The notes beneath the pieces were generated by a model. The model did not search any database. It worked only from the letters and a program-made list of their open reading frames with translations, and was not told the origin of the DNA. From positions 45,986,999-46,050,998 of the forward strand of contig OV277863.1 in the NCBI GenBank assembly GCA_922989275.2: DNA of 64,000 nucleotides, given 5' to 3'. The stretch comes from Gari tellinella. Lineage: Eukaryota > Mollusca > Bivalvia > Cardiida > Psammobiidae. Each line of letters begins with the position of its first letter. The first letter of the stretch is position 1. Below, in pieces: positions 9,660-20,165 of the stretch. The position numbers and the translations under genes are program-made.

Positions 9660-10298
9660 TTTAAGTTATCCTGATTTGTTAATTGAACTGTCTCTCACTA
9701 TGAGATCAGTTGTGTTTTTAGAGGCGTATACCAGAGAGACTGACATGACACATGATGATATAATGGCATTCTTGTAATGCTTTCTGCTCCGTGTTTTCAT
9801 CCACAGAAATGTGGATATTTTTTCCCAGAACCACGTTATCGTCACAATGTCTTGAAGTCTGCAACAGTTTTATGCTTAACTAGTTCCTTCAGTCCTCATC
9901 GAATTGGCTTTTCGTCGTCTTATCATATTGTGATAAAAAACATAAATAGACGAATCCGAAATGTAATTGCTTTTAAGAATACTAAGAGTAAATCAGAAAT
10001 ATACCATAGGAGTTTTCTACTTTTCTATAAGCTTGCTGTTATAGCAATCGTCCGATCGCAAATATTGGTATAAAAAAGGTTTGATACAAAGTATTGCTGT
10101 TGATACCGCTAGTAAATATTGTATTTACATATTTGATATTATATCATAATATAATATCATACGATAACGATATTCTAAGGAAGAATGCTCTTTTTTACGT
10201 GATGGAATGGTTCATTTTCAGTGTTAATTAGTAAATAACTTATTTGTCAGAATAAATAAATTTATACTAGGCTGTTGTGGCATGTGACACTATTGGCC
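9660..10298. other. Unassigned stretch with AT palindrome
   Basis: No gene or MITE is recognised. A near-perfect 26-base palindrome (TGATATTATATC...GATATAATATCA type) lies at 10134..10159, an AT-rich cruciform candidate. The 98-codon open frame starting at 9777 has no splice or homology support. Confidence 0.4.
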
Positions 10299-10336
10299 TA
10301 CAGTGGAGAAAGTGTTTTTATTTCCCGTTTGACTTG
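10299..10336 (+). repeat. Family A terminal fragment
   Basis: TACAGTGGAGAAAGTGTTTT followed by TATTTCCCGTTTGACTTG is only the left 38 bases of a family A element. Confidence 0.65.
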
Positions 10337-10437
10337 CGGAAAGTCGGTAGTTCTACCCAGTTGTCGATTTCTGCACTGAAACAGTGTATAAAGGAGATTG
10401 GGGTCTTTCTCCACCTGTAATTAGCTCGACGTTGCGA

Positions 10438-10687
10438 TACAGTGGATAATCTGTTATTCTTTCCCGTTTAAACGCAAACGTACGCAAACGCAAAGCACTA
10501 AAACGTAGAAAAGAACAACTTTTGGACAATTCTGATAATTCTTGTTTATCTTGGTGGCAAACAGTTTGGAGCCTGATCAGACGCCGGGTTACCCGGCGTC
10601 TGATCTGGCTCAAAACTGTTTGCACTGCAAATAATAGTTTTAGCGTAAACGCGTTTATTGGGAAAGAATAACACATTCTCCACTGTA
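10438..10687 (+). mobile_element. Family A MITE, full length (reference copy)
   Basis: 250 bp from TACAGTGGATAATC to ACATTCTCCACTGTA. Layout, left to right: terminal repeat; TTCTTTCCCGTTTAAACGC; two CGCAAACG blocks; AAAACGTAGAAAAGAACAAC; the palindromic core of about 64 bases bounded by CAAACAG and CTGTTTG; GCGTAAACGCGTTTATTGGG; AAGAATAAC; terminal repeat. TA target and CAGT start fit Tc1/mariner-type mobilisation by a transposase encoded elsewhere. Confidence 0.95.
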
Positions 10688-10739
10688 GGACTGAACTAAC
10701 TGTTAAAAGCGATGTAAAATCATAACAACTCAAATAAAA

Positions 10740-10858
10740 TCTTTCCCGTTTAATCGAAACTAAAAGTAAAGGCAATGCAATAAAAAATTGCAAAATTAAC
10801 ATTGGGTATTTAGCGCAAAATGCGTTTATCGGGAAAGAATAATGTATTCTTTATTGTA
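10740..10858 (+). mobile_element. Family A internal-deletion derivative
   Basis: CTTTCCCGTTTAATCGAAAC and CAATGCAATAAAAAATTGC are followed directly by AAATGCGTTTATCGGGAAAG and TTCTTTATTGTA. The core palindrome is deleted. Confidence 0.65.
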
Positions 10859-10955
10859 TCAGACACAGCATTTACCTTGGTACTTTAATATTACCGTTTT
10901 AGCTTTAATAGTACGAACAGTGCAAAAATGTTACAATTGTCATATGTTAGGTAGG

Positions 10956-11264
10956 TACAGCCTTCCCCCTCTACAACGACATCCAGTGGGAGACCAAAAG
11001 CGTGTGCGTTGTTCGGAGGGAGTCGATATAAGGAGGGAAATTGGCTTACATTTACGCGGCGTCTGATCTTGATTCAAGCTGTTTGTCACTCATTATTAAG
11101 TTTTTTCTGTCAAAATGTCAATTATGTAACTTTAAGAAAAACAGCAAACGACAATTTTAAGCAGACGGCACTGGACATGATTGTTCTGTTTAGGGAGCTG
11201 TACTAATGATCTTTGTTAATAGGGAGTGGTTGTTGGGAGGGCCGTCGAGGGAAGGAACACTGTA
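10956..11264 (-). mobile_element. Family B MITE with half core deleted
   Basis: Left end TACAGCCTTCCCCCTCTACA, right end GAAGGAACACTGTA. After GGCTTACATTTA the sequence jumps into GCGGCGTCTGATC, so the left half of the palindrome is gone while the right half (GATTCAAGCTGTTTG) remains. Confidence 0.82.
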
Positions 11265-11287
11265 TTGTATTCACTCCCTACGATAAG

Positions 11288-11649
11288 TACAGTGCTCCCT
11301 CCCTACAACGACCCTCTCAACAACGACTCCCTCCTTACAACGACCCTTGTCAAAGCTCCCTAAACAGGACAATTATGTATCAAGCCTTTACTGCTGCAAT
11401 ATCGTCTGCTAAATATTGTCGTCTGCTGTTTTTCTCAAAGTTTCATATTGGACATTTTGACATAACAACCCTTAGTGACGAGTGACAAACAGCTTGAATC
11501 CAGTTCAGACGCCGCGTTACGCGGCGTCTGATCTGGATTCAAGCTGTTTGCAAATGTAAACCAATATCCCTCCCTATAACGACTACCTCCGAACAACGAA
11601 CACAATATTTGTCTCCCACTGGATGTCGTTGTAGAGAGGGAGCGCTGTA
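11288..11649 (+). mobile_element. Family B MITE, full length (reference copy)
   Basis: Starts TACAGTGCTCCCTCCCTACA, ends GTAGAGAGGGAGCGCTGTA. Layout: terminal repeat; CCTCTCAACAACGACTCCC; CTGCTGCAATATCGTCTGC; TTGTCGTCTGCTGTTTTTC; the core with CAAACAGCTTGAATCCAG and its inverted partner; TCCCTCCCTATAACGACTAC; terminal repeat. TA at both ends. About 362 bp with no coding capacity. Confidence 0.92.
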
Positions 11650-12154
11650 GCACGATTATTTCATTTGTTACGTGTTGTTTAACAGGTTGCAAATATGGTA
11701 AGTAGTACTCTTTATTTACATCTCAGAATATACATACATGTTTGTAAATATTATCACAAATACAGTAAACTATATACATGTATATTGTCACTCCTAGTTG
11801 GAGTTATGAAAGATTTATAGACAGGTAACACTTATTATCTAAGAGTATCTGTAAATATACTGTACATACCTATTTACTAAAGATAAAACTGTAATACCAG
11901 TGCTAATCAGAAACTAAAATTACTGCTCTAAAACAAGTTTTAAGACACTGAAAGACAAAACACTGGCAGTACCGTGCACTACTTAAAGAATGGTTATACT
12001 AATGCTGAATGCTCATATCAAAGTGAGCAAGAATAGCAAAGATATTACAGACCAAATAACAAAGGTCGTCATTTCCTGACATTTTGCAAAAGCCAAATTG
12101 TCATTTTTACATTATAACATATTATTTTTACACTGTAAAAACTGACGGTGTTAT

Positions 12155-12400
12155 AGTACGTAAACAGTGTAGGCCATAATAATCACAGGGTTCTTACAAG
12201 AGCCTTCTGATCAGAGCCTGCACTGTTTGTAGTTTACAATTTGTTGCCAAATTAATCCTCCCTTAATAGAAAAAGTGAACACCAGTGTCTGATCGTGTTT
12301 GAAACTATTTGCCACTCAGATAAAGAATCCTACCATTTCCTACTTTTTATTGCATCGCAGTTTCGTTTCATTAAACGGAACATAAGAATGCCTTCTAGAC
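12155..12400. repeat. Degraded D core followed by A-like right arm
   Basis: AAACAGTGTAGGCC ... CTGATCAGAGCCTGCACTGTTTG is a family D core. From about 12283, GTGTCTGATCGTGTTTGAAAC and CACTCAGATAAAGAATCC resemble a worn family A arm. Confidence 0.5.
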
Positions 12401-12406
12401 TATAGC

Positions 12407-12734
12407 TACAGTACTCCCTCCCTTCAACGGCCCTCCGAACAACGGTTCCCTCCTTACAACGACAATTGCGGCTGTTCCAAAATCAATACAATTATGTCAA
12501 CATTAACTGCCGTCTGTTGGTTTTCTCAAATTTACATATAAGACATTTTGACAGAAAAAAGTGACGAGTGGCAAACAGCTTGAATGCAGATCAGACGCCG
12601 CGTTACGCGGCGTCTGGTCTGGATTTAAGCTGTTTGCAAATGTAAGCAAAATTCCCTCCCTACAACGACTCCCTTCGAAATACGCACATATTTTTTTCTC
12701 CCATTGGGTGTCGTTGTAGAGAGGGAGCGCTGTA
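12407..12734 (+). mobile_element. Family B MITE
   Basis: TACAGTACTCCCTCCCTTCA at the left, GTAGAGAGGGAGCGCTGTA at the right, complete core (GACGCCGCGTTACGCGGCGTC). About 35 bases shorter than the 11288 copy, mainly left of the core, where the CTGCTGCAATATCGTCTGC block is missing. Confidence 0.9.
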
Positions 12735-13317
12735 TATTTAACGTTCTACCACAGTCGAAACACGAGAATTAACATTGTGTTTGCTCATTTAAAACAAGTC
12801 TTCCTCAAAATACAGATACACTTATGGCCAGAGTCTGCTATATATTTATTTCTAATTGATATGTTCATATGTTGTTTGTTTGTTTCTTTGATTGAACTCT
12901 TCAGTATTGGAGGAAATAAAGAAACTAACATGCACATTAAAAGCGTAGACAAGCTTTATTAGCAGGTGATAAAGGTGTTTGTGGTTTTAGCCTGTATCTA
13001 CTCAATGCATGGAAACTATAAAATAGAAAGCCAAAGCAGGAGTACTATGCTCCACATGTATCCGTAACATTGTACCTGCAGTCCGTTGTCGTAATGGAAT
13101 TTTGACATAGAATGTCATCAAAACGCGCATATAGTAATTAATACTGAAAAACACGTCGTTTAACGAATACTTCCGAAAAAAACAACAACAGACGAGAGAT
13201 TTTGTATTACACGACCGTTAGGTCGCCAATGTAAACAAACAGGCCAGACATTCAAGGCTGCTATGTTATGTTTTATTACGACGTTAACAAGTTCACCACC
13301 GTAGGCAACGACTGATG
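12735..13317. other. Unassigned non-coding stretch
   Basis: Nothing recognised; one hydrophobic open frame near 12777 has no exon borders. Confidence 0.4.
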
Positions 13318-13386
13318 ACTTTGAAACCTAATCAGACGCCACGTGACGCGTCGTCTGAACAGGATCCAAACTGTTTGACAATCATA
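13318..13386. repeat. C-type core palindrome
   Basis: CCTAATCAGACGCCACGTGA ... GTCTGAACAGGATCCAAACTGTTTGACA is a worn C-type core; the outer parts of the element are not recognisable. Confidence 0.6.
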
Positions 13387-13539
13387 TCGATATTTTTGCG
13401 ATCGTGTAGTCCTGATTCTAGGTTTGAAACAAAATTGCAGACCACCGTTAAACGCATGGCGATGAAAGTGTTATAGCAAACGATAAAATAATAATAAATT
13501 AGAAGTATAGCAGGGTGTATCACAAACAGAGAGCACATT

Positions 13540-13759
13540 TACAGTGGAGAAAACGTTATTCTTTTCCGTTTAAACGCAAACGAAACGCAAACGCATTGTA
13601 ATAAAATGTAAAAAATAATAATTGTTGACATCTGACTATTCATTTTAATACGAGTGGCAAACAGTTTGAAGTCTTATCAGACGCCGGGTTACTCGGCGTC
13701 TGATCTGGCTCCAAACTGTTTGCAATTGAAATAATAGTTTTAACGTTTTCTCCACTGTA
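13540..13759 (+). mobile_element. Family A MITE, older subtype
   Basis: TACAGTGGAGAAAACG left end and TTCTCCACTGTA right end. It has AACGAAACGCAAACGC instead of AACGTACGCAAACGC, and GAGTGGCAAACAGTTTGAAG before the core. The right arm lacks the AACGCGTTTATTGGG block. Confidence 0.9.
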
Positions 13760-13933
13760 CTAATTCATATCTAACATAGAACAAAGTTACACAACACGAG
13801 ACAGGACTATAGAAAATGAGGGCAAACATCATTAGTTTAAAACGTATTCGGTCTATATGGGCAATACGATTTAAGCTATCAAAATAGAGTCAGCATTTGG
13901 TAAAAAGTATTATATAACGGGCACGAATATAAA

Positions 13934-14309
13934 TACAGCACTCCCACTCTATAGAACGGCCCTCTGAAATACGGTTCCCTCCTCACAACAACCATTGCCG
14001 CTGTTCCCCAAACAATATAAGTATGACCAACCTTTTCACAGCTGCAATATCGTCTGCTTAAAATTGTCGTCTGCTGTTTTTCTCTAAGTTATATACATGT
14101 ATATATATTAGACATTTTGACAGGGGAAAATATAACGACGAGTGGCAAACAGCTTGAATCCAGATCAGACGCCGCGTAATGCGGCGTCTGATCTGGATTT
14201 AAGCTGTTTGCAAATGTAAGTCATTCTCCCTCCCTATAACGACTCCCTCCGAACAACGCAAATAATATGTTGCTTCCATTGGGTGTCGCTGTAGAGAGGG
14301 AGCGCTGTA
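13934..14309 (+). mobile_element. Family B MITE
   Basis: TACAGCACTCCCACTCTATA to GTAGAGAGGGAGCGCTGTA. The core reads GACGCCGCGTAATGCGGCGTC with the CAAACAGC/GCTGTTTG bounds intact. Confidence 0.9.
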
Positions 14310-14887
14310 ATCGCAAAACTAGACAGTGAACGGGTTAAATGCCAGTATAATACAGAAGGCTGGTTCCAGGTCAGTGTCCTGCAGGGCGTTAATTACAGGG
14401 CTCCGGATATTAATGAGTAAACTCAGAATTCCCCACATTTTCTTTTTTATGACTCCACCATACCATATGTTGTAATTATTCATTAGCATCTTCTCTCCAC
14501 AATGATCTTAATGAGTGCTCAGCTCATAACAGATGGTTTGAAACTTGAATTTGACGGGGGCCAAGACGCAGTCATCAATAAAAATAAAAAAGTGTCTAAA
14601 TGTCTAAATAAAGTAACTAGAGATACATAAATATGATATGCTAACGGAATAATTTTAAAACATGTGATATGTTTTTAATGTTTTGCAGAACAGAATATTA
14701 AGCGCATTCTTTAGCAAGATGATAAATGCCAACGCTTACCATAAATGAAATATCTTAGTCCATTACCTTAATAACTACCCTACCCACTAATTTGAATAAA
14801 GTTGGCGTACTAATGCTAACCAATAACCCCGCATACAAATGCTGTCAAACATGTTAACCCTGTCATGATCAAATTTATCCTGAGGCC
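14310..14887. other. Unassigned non-coding stretch
   Basis: AT-rich, with no exon, MITE terminus or tandem repeat recognised. Confidence 0.4.
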
Positions 14888-15061
14888 TTTACCCCTTCAC
14901 CGCCATATTGTAGTCTGTTTTAATATTGTCGTATTCAAGATCATTTCAAAGTAAGATTTAAGGCAGTATCACTGACGTAATTTCAAAACAAGTGGCAAAC
15001 AGTTTTGATCAAAATTGTTCACAAATGCGCGTTATGGCGTCATTGAGAGTGAAAGGGTTAA
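14888..15061 (-). mobile_element. Family N MITE, core mostly deleted
   Basis: Starts TTTACCCCTTCACCGCCATA and ends GAGAGTGAAAGGGTTAA, with TTGTCGTATTC and AAGTGGCAAACAGTTTTGATC between. The central GACGCCG palindrome is missing; only AAAATTGTTCACAAATGCGC follows. Confidence 0.65.
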
Positions 15062-15640
15062 GCCATATAGCTGCTTAATGCACAATATAAGTAATACAGA
15101 AATCTTCTATATGAGCTTTCCGCATATTTCATTATGTATAAAGCAAAACAGAATGCTTTAATAATGTCCTAAGGTTTTCTTTTAAACACATGTAAATGGT
15201 TGTTCTACACACGATTGACTGTTTGCCTCCTGCTGTTTTAAAGCTCAGAATTATTTCTATGCATTTGCAGATTTAATCATCAAATTATTTGGATGATGAT
15301 CAGAGTCGAATGTTTGTTATTTGTATTTTCTTTTTCTAGCAGCACGGATTCTAACTGCGTATGGTTTCTTAATCTGATTCGTTACAGTGTTATATGTGAT
15401 ATGATTGACTTTTGCAAACAGCCTGGTTTATATCAAATTGAGAGTAATTAATAGTTTGATATGGATGCAAACTGCTTGATAAATGTATTGATATTTTCTA
15501 AGCTACAAAAGGCCAAACAAACCCCCAAAACACAACAGCATTTTATTAAAACTCATGGCGGAACTTAATTATGATATCATGACCATCTGAAAGGTATAAG
15601 AATCCATCAGTTGTTTTCATCAACTTTTATCTCAGCATGA
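15062..15640. other. Unassigned non-coding stretch
   Basis: A worn inverted motif (AAACAGCCTGGTTTATATCA ... TTGATATGGATGCAAACTG) lies near 15416..15475, possibly a dead MITE core. Otherwise nothing is seen. Confidence 0.4.
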
Positions 15641-15654
15641 GTAAATTTGTCTAA

Positions 15655-15722
15655 AGTTTGAAAACTGTTTTGATCCAGATGAAACGCCAAGTATCGGCGT
15701 CTCAACTAGATCCAAATTGTAA
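15655..15722. repeat. Worn core palindrome
   Basis: GAAAACTGTTTTGATCCAGA ... CGGCGTCTCAACTAGATCC keeps the hairpin shape of the C/N-type core with many changes. Confidence 0.5.
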
Positions 15723-15826
15723 TCATTCTGCGGATATTTCCTGAAATAAATGGCATATAAATTATATTCTATTATTGTTGCAGATGACAGATTTTGCAGA
15801 CGATAATTTCCTAGTGTAATAAAGGT

Positions 15827-16033
15827 TTAACCTTTATCATGCTGAATTGTCGTCTGTTTCAAATATATCGTTTGGGAAACTGAATATCAAAATAACTTTT
15901 AATAGTTTTTGATCTGAAGAAATGTTGACAAAAGGTTTGGATTCAGATCAGACGCAGCGTTACGCGGCGTCTGATCTGAATCTAAACTTTTTGCAAATGT
16001 TAACCAAGTCGTGCTTAGCATTATATGGGTTAA
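15827..16033 (+). mobile_element. Family J MITE with TTAA ends
   Basis: Runs from TTAACCTTTATCATGCTG to TGCTTAGCATTATATGGGTTAA. The core GGATTCAGATCAGACGCAGC... is a near-perfect palindrome with GATCTGAATC on the right. TTGTCGTCTG lies in the left arm. Its inverted partner copy is at 21125. Confidence 0.8.
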
Positions 16034-16359
16034 CCACCGCCGTTAAATATCCCCAGCGAGAGTTTTTATGCCTAATTTACGTGGTAACCTCTATTTTTTG
16101 TTTAATTTACATTAACTGATTGTCATAACACCTGTGTATACACAAATAACACACATTTCTAGAAGGGTGGTAGGTTAAAACAATCTGTAATAGTACTACG
16201 ATCACCTGACAACGGAATGTTGGAATACTAATTATTCACCCTTAAAGCGCTGATTTATGATAATTATTTCTATGGAACTTTTTCTCATTTTCTTCCCAGA
16301 CAACAGTTATCCCGCGGTGTCGAACCCTTTCCACCGTCTACATTTGGGCTTTTAGCTCG
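16034..16359. other. Unassigned non-coding stretch
   Basis: No feature recognised between the J element and the next A element. Confidence 0.4.
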
Positions 16360-16596
16360 TACAGTGGAGATCACATTATTCCTTTACCGTTTAAACGCAA
16401 ACGAAACGCAAACGCAGTGCAATAAACTGTAGAAAATGACAACTCTTTGACAATTCTGGCTACTAGTTTTGAGTCTGAGTGGCAAACAGTTTGAAGCCTG
16501 ATCAGACGCCGGGTTTCCCGGCGTCTGATGTGACTCCAAACTGTTTGCAATGGAAATAATAGTTTTAGCGTAAAAAATAACGTTTTCTCAACTGTA
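16360..16596 (+). mobile_element. Family A MITE, older subtype
   Basis: TACAGTGGAGATCACATTAT left, TTCTCAACTGTA right, core GACGCCGGGTTTCCCGGCGTC. The right arm is shortened: the GCGTTTATTGGGAAAG block is missing. Confidence 0.9.
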
Positions 16597-17069
16597 TTTT
16601 GTAATAGTATCATCTACATGTACTTCAAAATCGTATGATTTTATGAATGTGTGTCCTTTCATTTTGTCTATTACTAAATAACCCTAATACAGTTTTCAAA
16701 CAGAATCAGCATGTATCCAAAATGTAAGTAAATCTAAATCTGTTTTTAAATTGTATTTATCAGAAAAAGAGATCAAGTATTAATTAAAAAGTAGCTATCC
16801 TAAGATCTTACTGACATTTCAGTCACCGAAGTTTAGTTAAAGTTAGGCAGGGAATTAGATTTGTTTCTTAGTGTTCGAGTTTTAGTTATGGCTTAAACCC
16901 TTTCTTAGTGAGAATTGTCTAACATTTACATGCGTTTTGAACAGTATCCGGATATGTATTAGACGCCGGGTACGTGTAACTCTATACACTATACATGATT
17001 AACTGTTAGATTAGCTTATTTCAATTTCTTTGTGAAAAAACATTGAATCTATTTTTTGAAAAATAATTC
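16597..17069. other. Unassigned stretch with small core remnant
   Basis: GAACAGTATCCGGATATG and ATTAGACGCCGGGTAC near 16940 look like a half core palindrome. The rest shows nothing. Confidence 0.4.
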
Positions 17070-17257
17070 GTTCACTGCCTTACCCCGGGTTATTTGTAAA
17101 AGTTTGATCCTGAAAAAAGCGGAATCTGATCAGGATCCAAACTGTTAAAAATACATTTCAATATGTCTTCATTAAAATACTGAGAAGTGAAATTTGAGTA
17201 ATAAAAGCAGACGACAATTGTTTAGATTTGATGACGTCATGGAAGTGAAGGGGTTAA
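17070..17257 (-). mobile_element. Family C MITE, core damaged
   Basis: Right end first: TTCACTGCCTTACCCCGGG, a reduced core (GATCCTGAAAAAAGCGG ... CTGATCAGGATCCAAACTGTT), then GCAGACGACAATTG, GATGACGTCATGG and GAAGTGAAGGGGTTAA. Confidence 0.78.
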
Positions 17258-17284
17258 ACATGGATGGCAACTTGAAACAGAAAC

Positions 17285-17534
17285 TACAGTGGAGAATCTG
17301 TTATTTTTTCCCGTTTAAACGCAAACGTACGCAAACGCAAAGCACTAAAACGTAGAAAAGAACAACTTTTGGACAATTCTGAAAATTGTTGTTTATCTTG
17401 GTGGCAAACAGTTTGGAGCCTGATCAGACGCCGGGTTACCCGGCGTCTGATCTGGCTCCAAACTGTTTGCACTGCAAATAATAGTTTTAGCGTAAACGCG
17501 TTTATTGGGAAAGAATAACACATTCTCCACTGTA
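17285..17534 (+). mobile_element. Family A MITE, full length
   Basis: 250 bp, TACAGTGGAGAATCTG to ACATTCTCCACTGTA, perfect core, young subtype with CGTACGC spacer. Confidence 0.95.
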
Positions 17535-17548
17535 TAACATTACTCAGT

Positions 17549-17655
17549 GACATTGGAGAAGACGTTATTCCTTGTGGTTTATAGGAAACAAACGCAAACG
17601 CAATACAATAAAAATATGGCATCTTTTCAATATTTTGACGATTCATATTTGATGG
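17549..17655 (+). repeat. Family A left-arm fragment
   Basis: CATTGGAGAAGACGTTATTC, then AACAAACGCAAACGCAATAC, is a worn older-subtype left arm. It stops where the 17656 foldback begins. Confidence 0.6.
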
Positions 17656-17891
17656 TTTCACTAGTAGTTTATTATTTTAAAACTGTTTCTTCTAATACAG
17701 TTTACAAAATAAATCGATTTTTCGTCTATAAGCGTTATTAAAAAGTGTTGGTTTGTTGAGCGGATGAGTGACTCAGTACTCATCCGCTCAACAAACCAAC
17801 CCTTATCAATAACGCTTAAATACGAAACATCGATTTATTTTGTAAACTGTATTAGAAGAAACAGTTTTAAAATAATAAACTACTAGTGAAA
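17656..17891. repeat. Large near-perfect foldback, 236 bp
   Basis: Left arm starts TTTCACTAGTAGTTTATTAT and right arm ends AATAAACTACTAGTGAAA. The arms match almost completely for about 110 bases, including GTTTACAAAATAAATCGAT, meeting at GATGAGTGACTCAGTACTCATC. It does not share the CAAACAG core or any terminal motif with the other families. Confidence 0.9.
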
Positions 17892-17989
17892 TTAGTTAAC
17901 ACTCTGGTGTAAATATGATGATCACAGAATTAGAAGAAAGTTTTTTCATTTTCGTTTGTGTACGAATGGTAACGACACTCTCTTTCAAT

Positions 17990-18125
17990 GAGATTAATGG
18001 TAACGGGTCTTTTCGGTCCTTGGTCGCTCGGTTGTTTCGACCTAGGTCGTTTTGGCCTATTTTTAGGGATATGTCGTTTCGGTCCATTTGGTGGGTCGTT
18101 TTCGGTCTAACGTTTCCTTTAACTT
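17990..18125. repeat. Degenerate GGTC/TCGTTT-rich run
   Basis: Repeated short motifs such as TTTCGGTCC, GGTCGTTT and TCGTTTCGGTCC occur every 10-15 bases. It looks like an old simple tandem array. Confidence 0.5.
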
Positions 18126-18174
18126 ATATCATTATCTAACGCATACATTCGGTCCTGCATTAACATGCTGTTCA

Positions 18175-18405
18175 AATAGTGTAAAACCTGATCTAATATT
18201 TTAGAAATCAAATATATCAATTTATGATATTATTAATGCAAAAACTATTCATTTAAGTGGTAAATGTCTGAATTTGAATCCAGAATAAACTGCAGAATTA
18301 CGGCATTTACAAGTATTTGCATCCAGATTAGATGCTGAATAACTTTGCCAGAATTTTTTCAGCATCTGATCTGTTTCTGATCTGAATGGAAACTGATCGA
18401 CAGTT
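18175..18405. repeat. Heavily worn MITE
   Basis: Several half-palindromes (GCATCCAGATTAGATGCTG ... CAGCATCTGATCTG) and a GTAAAACCTGATCTAA segment suggest an old core-bearing element. The family cannot be assigned. Confidence 0.4.
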
Positions 18406-18654
18406 GGGTGAAAGATATCTTACTTATACATGTTTAATTAAGCTTGCAAAAATATTCACGTGTGTCATGAAATCAAGTACAAAATAGGATTCATGCCAAA
18501 TCCGGTTCTCAGACTCTTTACAGTAGTGTTCAATGTTTCAAGAAATTGTGTTTCCTCGGAATATTTACTGTTAGTAAACTCCTTGTTTTCTCTCCCCTAC
18601 CCCAACATCCCATACCTCTGTAGTTCAGTTTGAAACCATCAGTGCTCTTAAGAA

Positions 18655-18793
18655 CTTAGTGATGAACAGTTTGGAGCCTGCTGAGATGCCAGATTGTCCG
18701 GCGTCTGATCTACCTCCAAACTGTCTGCAAAATAAATAATTGTTTTAGTATTAACGCGTTAATTGGGAAAATAATAACGTATTCTGCAGTTAG
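18655..18793 (+). repeat. Worn family A right half
   Basis: GATGAACAGTTTGGAGCCTG ... CCGGCGTCTGATCTACCTCC and TTTTAGTATTAACGCG, TTAATTGGGAAAATAATAACG match the family A core and right arm with about one change in eight bases. Confidence 0.65.
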
Positions 18794-19954
18794 TTAACAT
18801 AATTTTAGAGCAAAATCACTTGAAAAGAAGGTTAATGTACATATATGAGAGGGTCAAGGTGATCCGCGTTGAAGAGATAACTCTCAACCCATTGCCAGCT
18901 TAAATAATGTTATAGTTCAAGAACATTCTTGGAAAAAATGAAATCATTTTATTCACTTTTGTCTCAATAATGATCAAAACGAGTGTCAAACAGTATGGCT
19001 ACATGTATTGGTTAGGCGACTGTTTGTCTAAATTGGTGGCAAACGAAATACAAATCTCACAAAGCAGGATAAGCATTAGCCCATGTTCTGCTAATCGCCG
19101 TTTGACTGACATTACCAAACAGCTGAAACAGAGGGGAGTATAACACAATACCTGTTTTAAATGTTAACCTGGTAAATATCAATAAGATCGTTTTAACCTG
19201 TCATGTTAACCTACGTTATCCATGTTGCTGTTGTATCGCCTCCTTTCGAAAAACTGTCTGCCTTTTCTGAATTTTAGACTTTAGGCATTTTGACCGTATA
19301 TGTACATGTAGATACACCGCTACAAGTTCAAACATTTTAAATTATGACCAGACTCAGGGCATCTGGTCAGGATAAAACATTACCAGTAAATAATACCAGT
19401 GCACTTGGGGTAAAGCAGTTTAGGGATAAACTAACGCATACCATGTAAATACCAATACGTTTGTTTTAACATGTCATTCCTAAATCTAAGCTCTCATCAT
19501 CCACTCATCTTTAATGATGATGTTAGTTAACATAATGCCACTGTGCTTTTCCTGGCTTGTTTGTCAATTATCTTGTGTTCCAATTTACTAAGCAACTCTT
19601 TATTATTTGCTTGTTTGAAGTGAGTGGTTCTATTATTGTTGTTTTACATGTCCATTATCAATCATAGGTGCAGTTCATTTCTAAAGAAGCAATATTTAGC
19701 GGCGACGTTGTTGTAACTGTATTGATAATGATTACCATCAAACAAGTATTAGTCTATAAAATATAGGTACATGTACGTTATTGAAGTAATATCGATGTCG
19801 ACCTTAACGGTCAGATCAAAAAGGTGTGTTACTTGGATATTTTGTTGCAATCTGCATGTACGATTATCATGTACAGGTATAATACGTCGACGCAAAGATG
19901 GTTGTCTTGCCGATACACTGATGTTTACCACATTGAATCATAGAAAGTAGAATA
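18794..19954. other. Unassigned non-coding stretch
   Basis: A worn core-like pair (GTGTCAAACAGTATGGC and GACTGTTTGTC) lies near 18980..19036. No exon is supported; open frames are short and lack borders. Confidence 0.35.
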
Positions 19955-20165
19955 CCTGTCATATACAAACAGTGTACATGTGAAGGATACACTTGTCCAA
20001 TTTAAACAGTGTATACTTCCGTAGCCCCCTGACCAGGATCTGCATAATTAATTGTTCTTTTGTATATAAATTGTTAAAAACAGCCCTAAATAGTCAATTA
20101 TGGACTAAGCTTAATTGGAAACCGGAATAGTCAATTTGAAGTCTCAGGTATGAATGAGTTTATAC
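19955..20165 (+). repeat. Worn family D MITE
   Basis: CAAACAGTGTACATGTGAAGG, ACACTTGTCC, a damaged core (CCCCCTGACCAGGATCTGC), AACAGCCCTAAATAGTC and GAAGTCTCAGGTATGAATGA follow the D order. Confidence 0.7.

Noticed and set aside
9777..10073. 98-codon open frame as a gene
   Set aside because: No start context, splice sites, conserved motif or composition unlike its surroundings.
10353..10802. Arg-rich open frames of 60-150 codons across every family A element
   Set aside because: They follow the palindrome on both strands, vary with the flanks and have no splice or start context in common. They are treated as by-products of the repeat and kept only as a low-interest finding.
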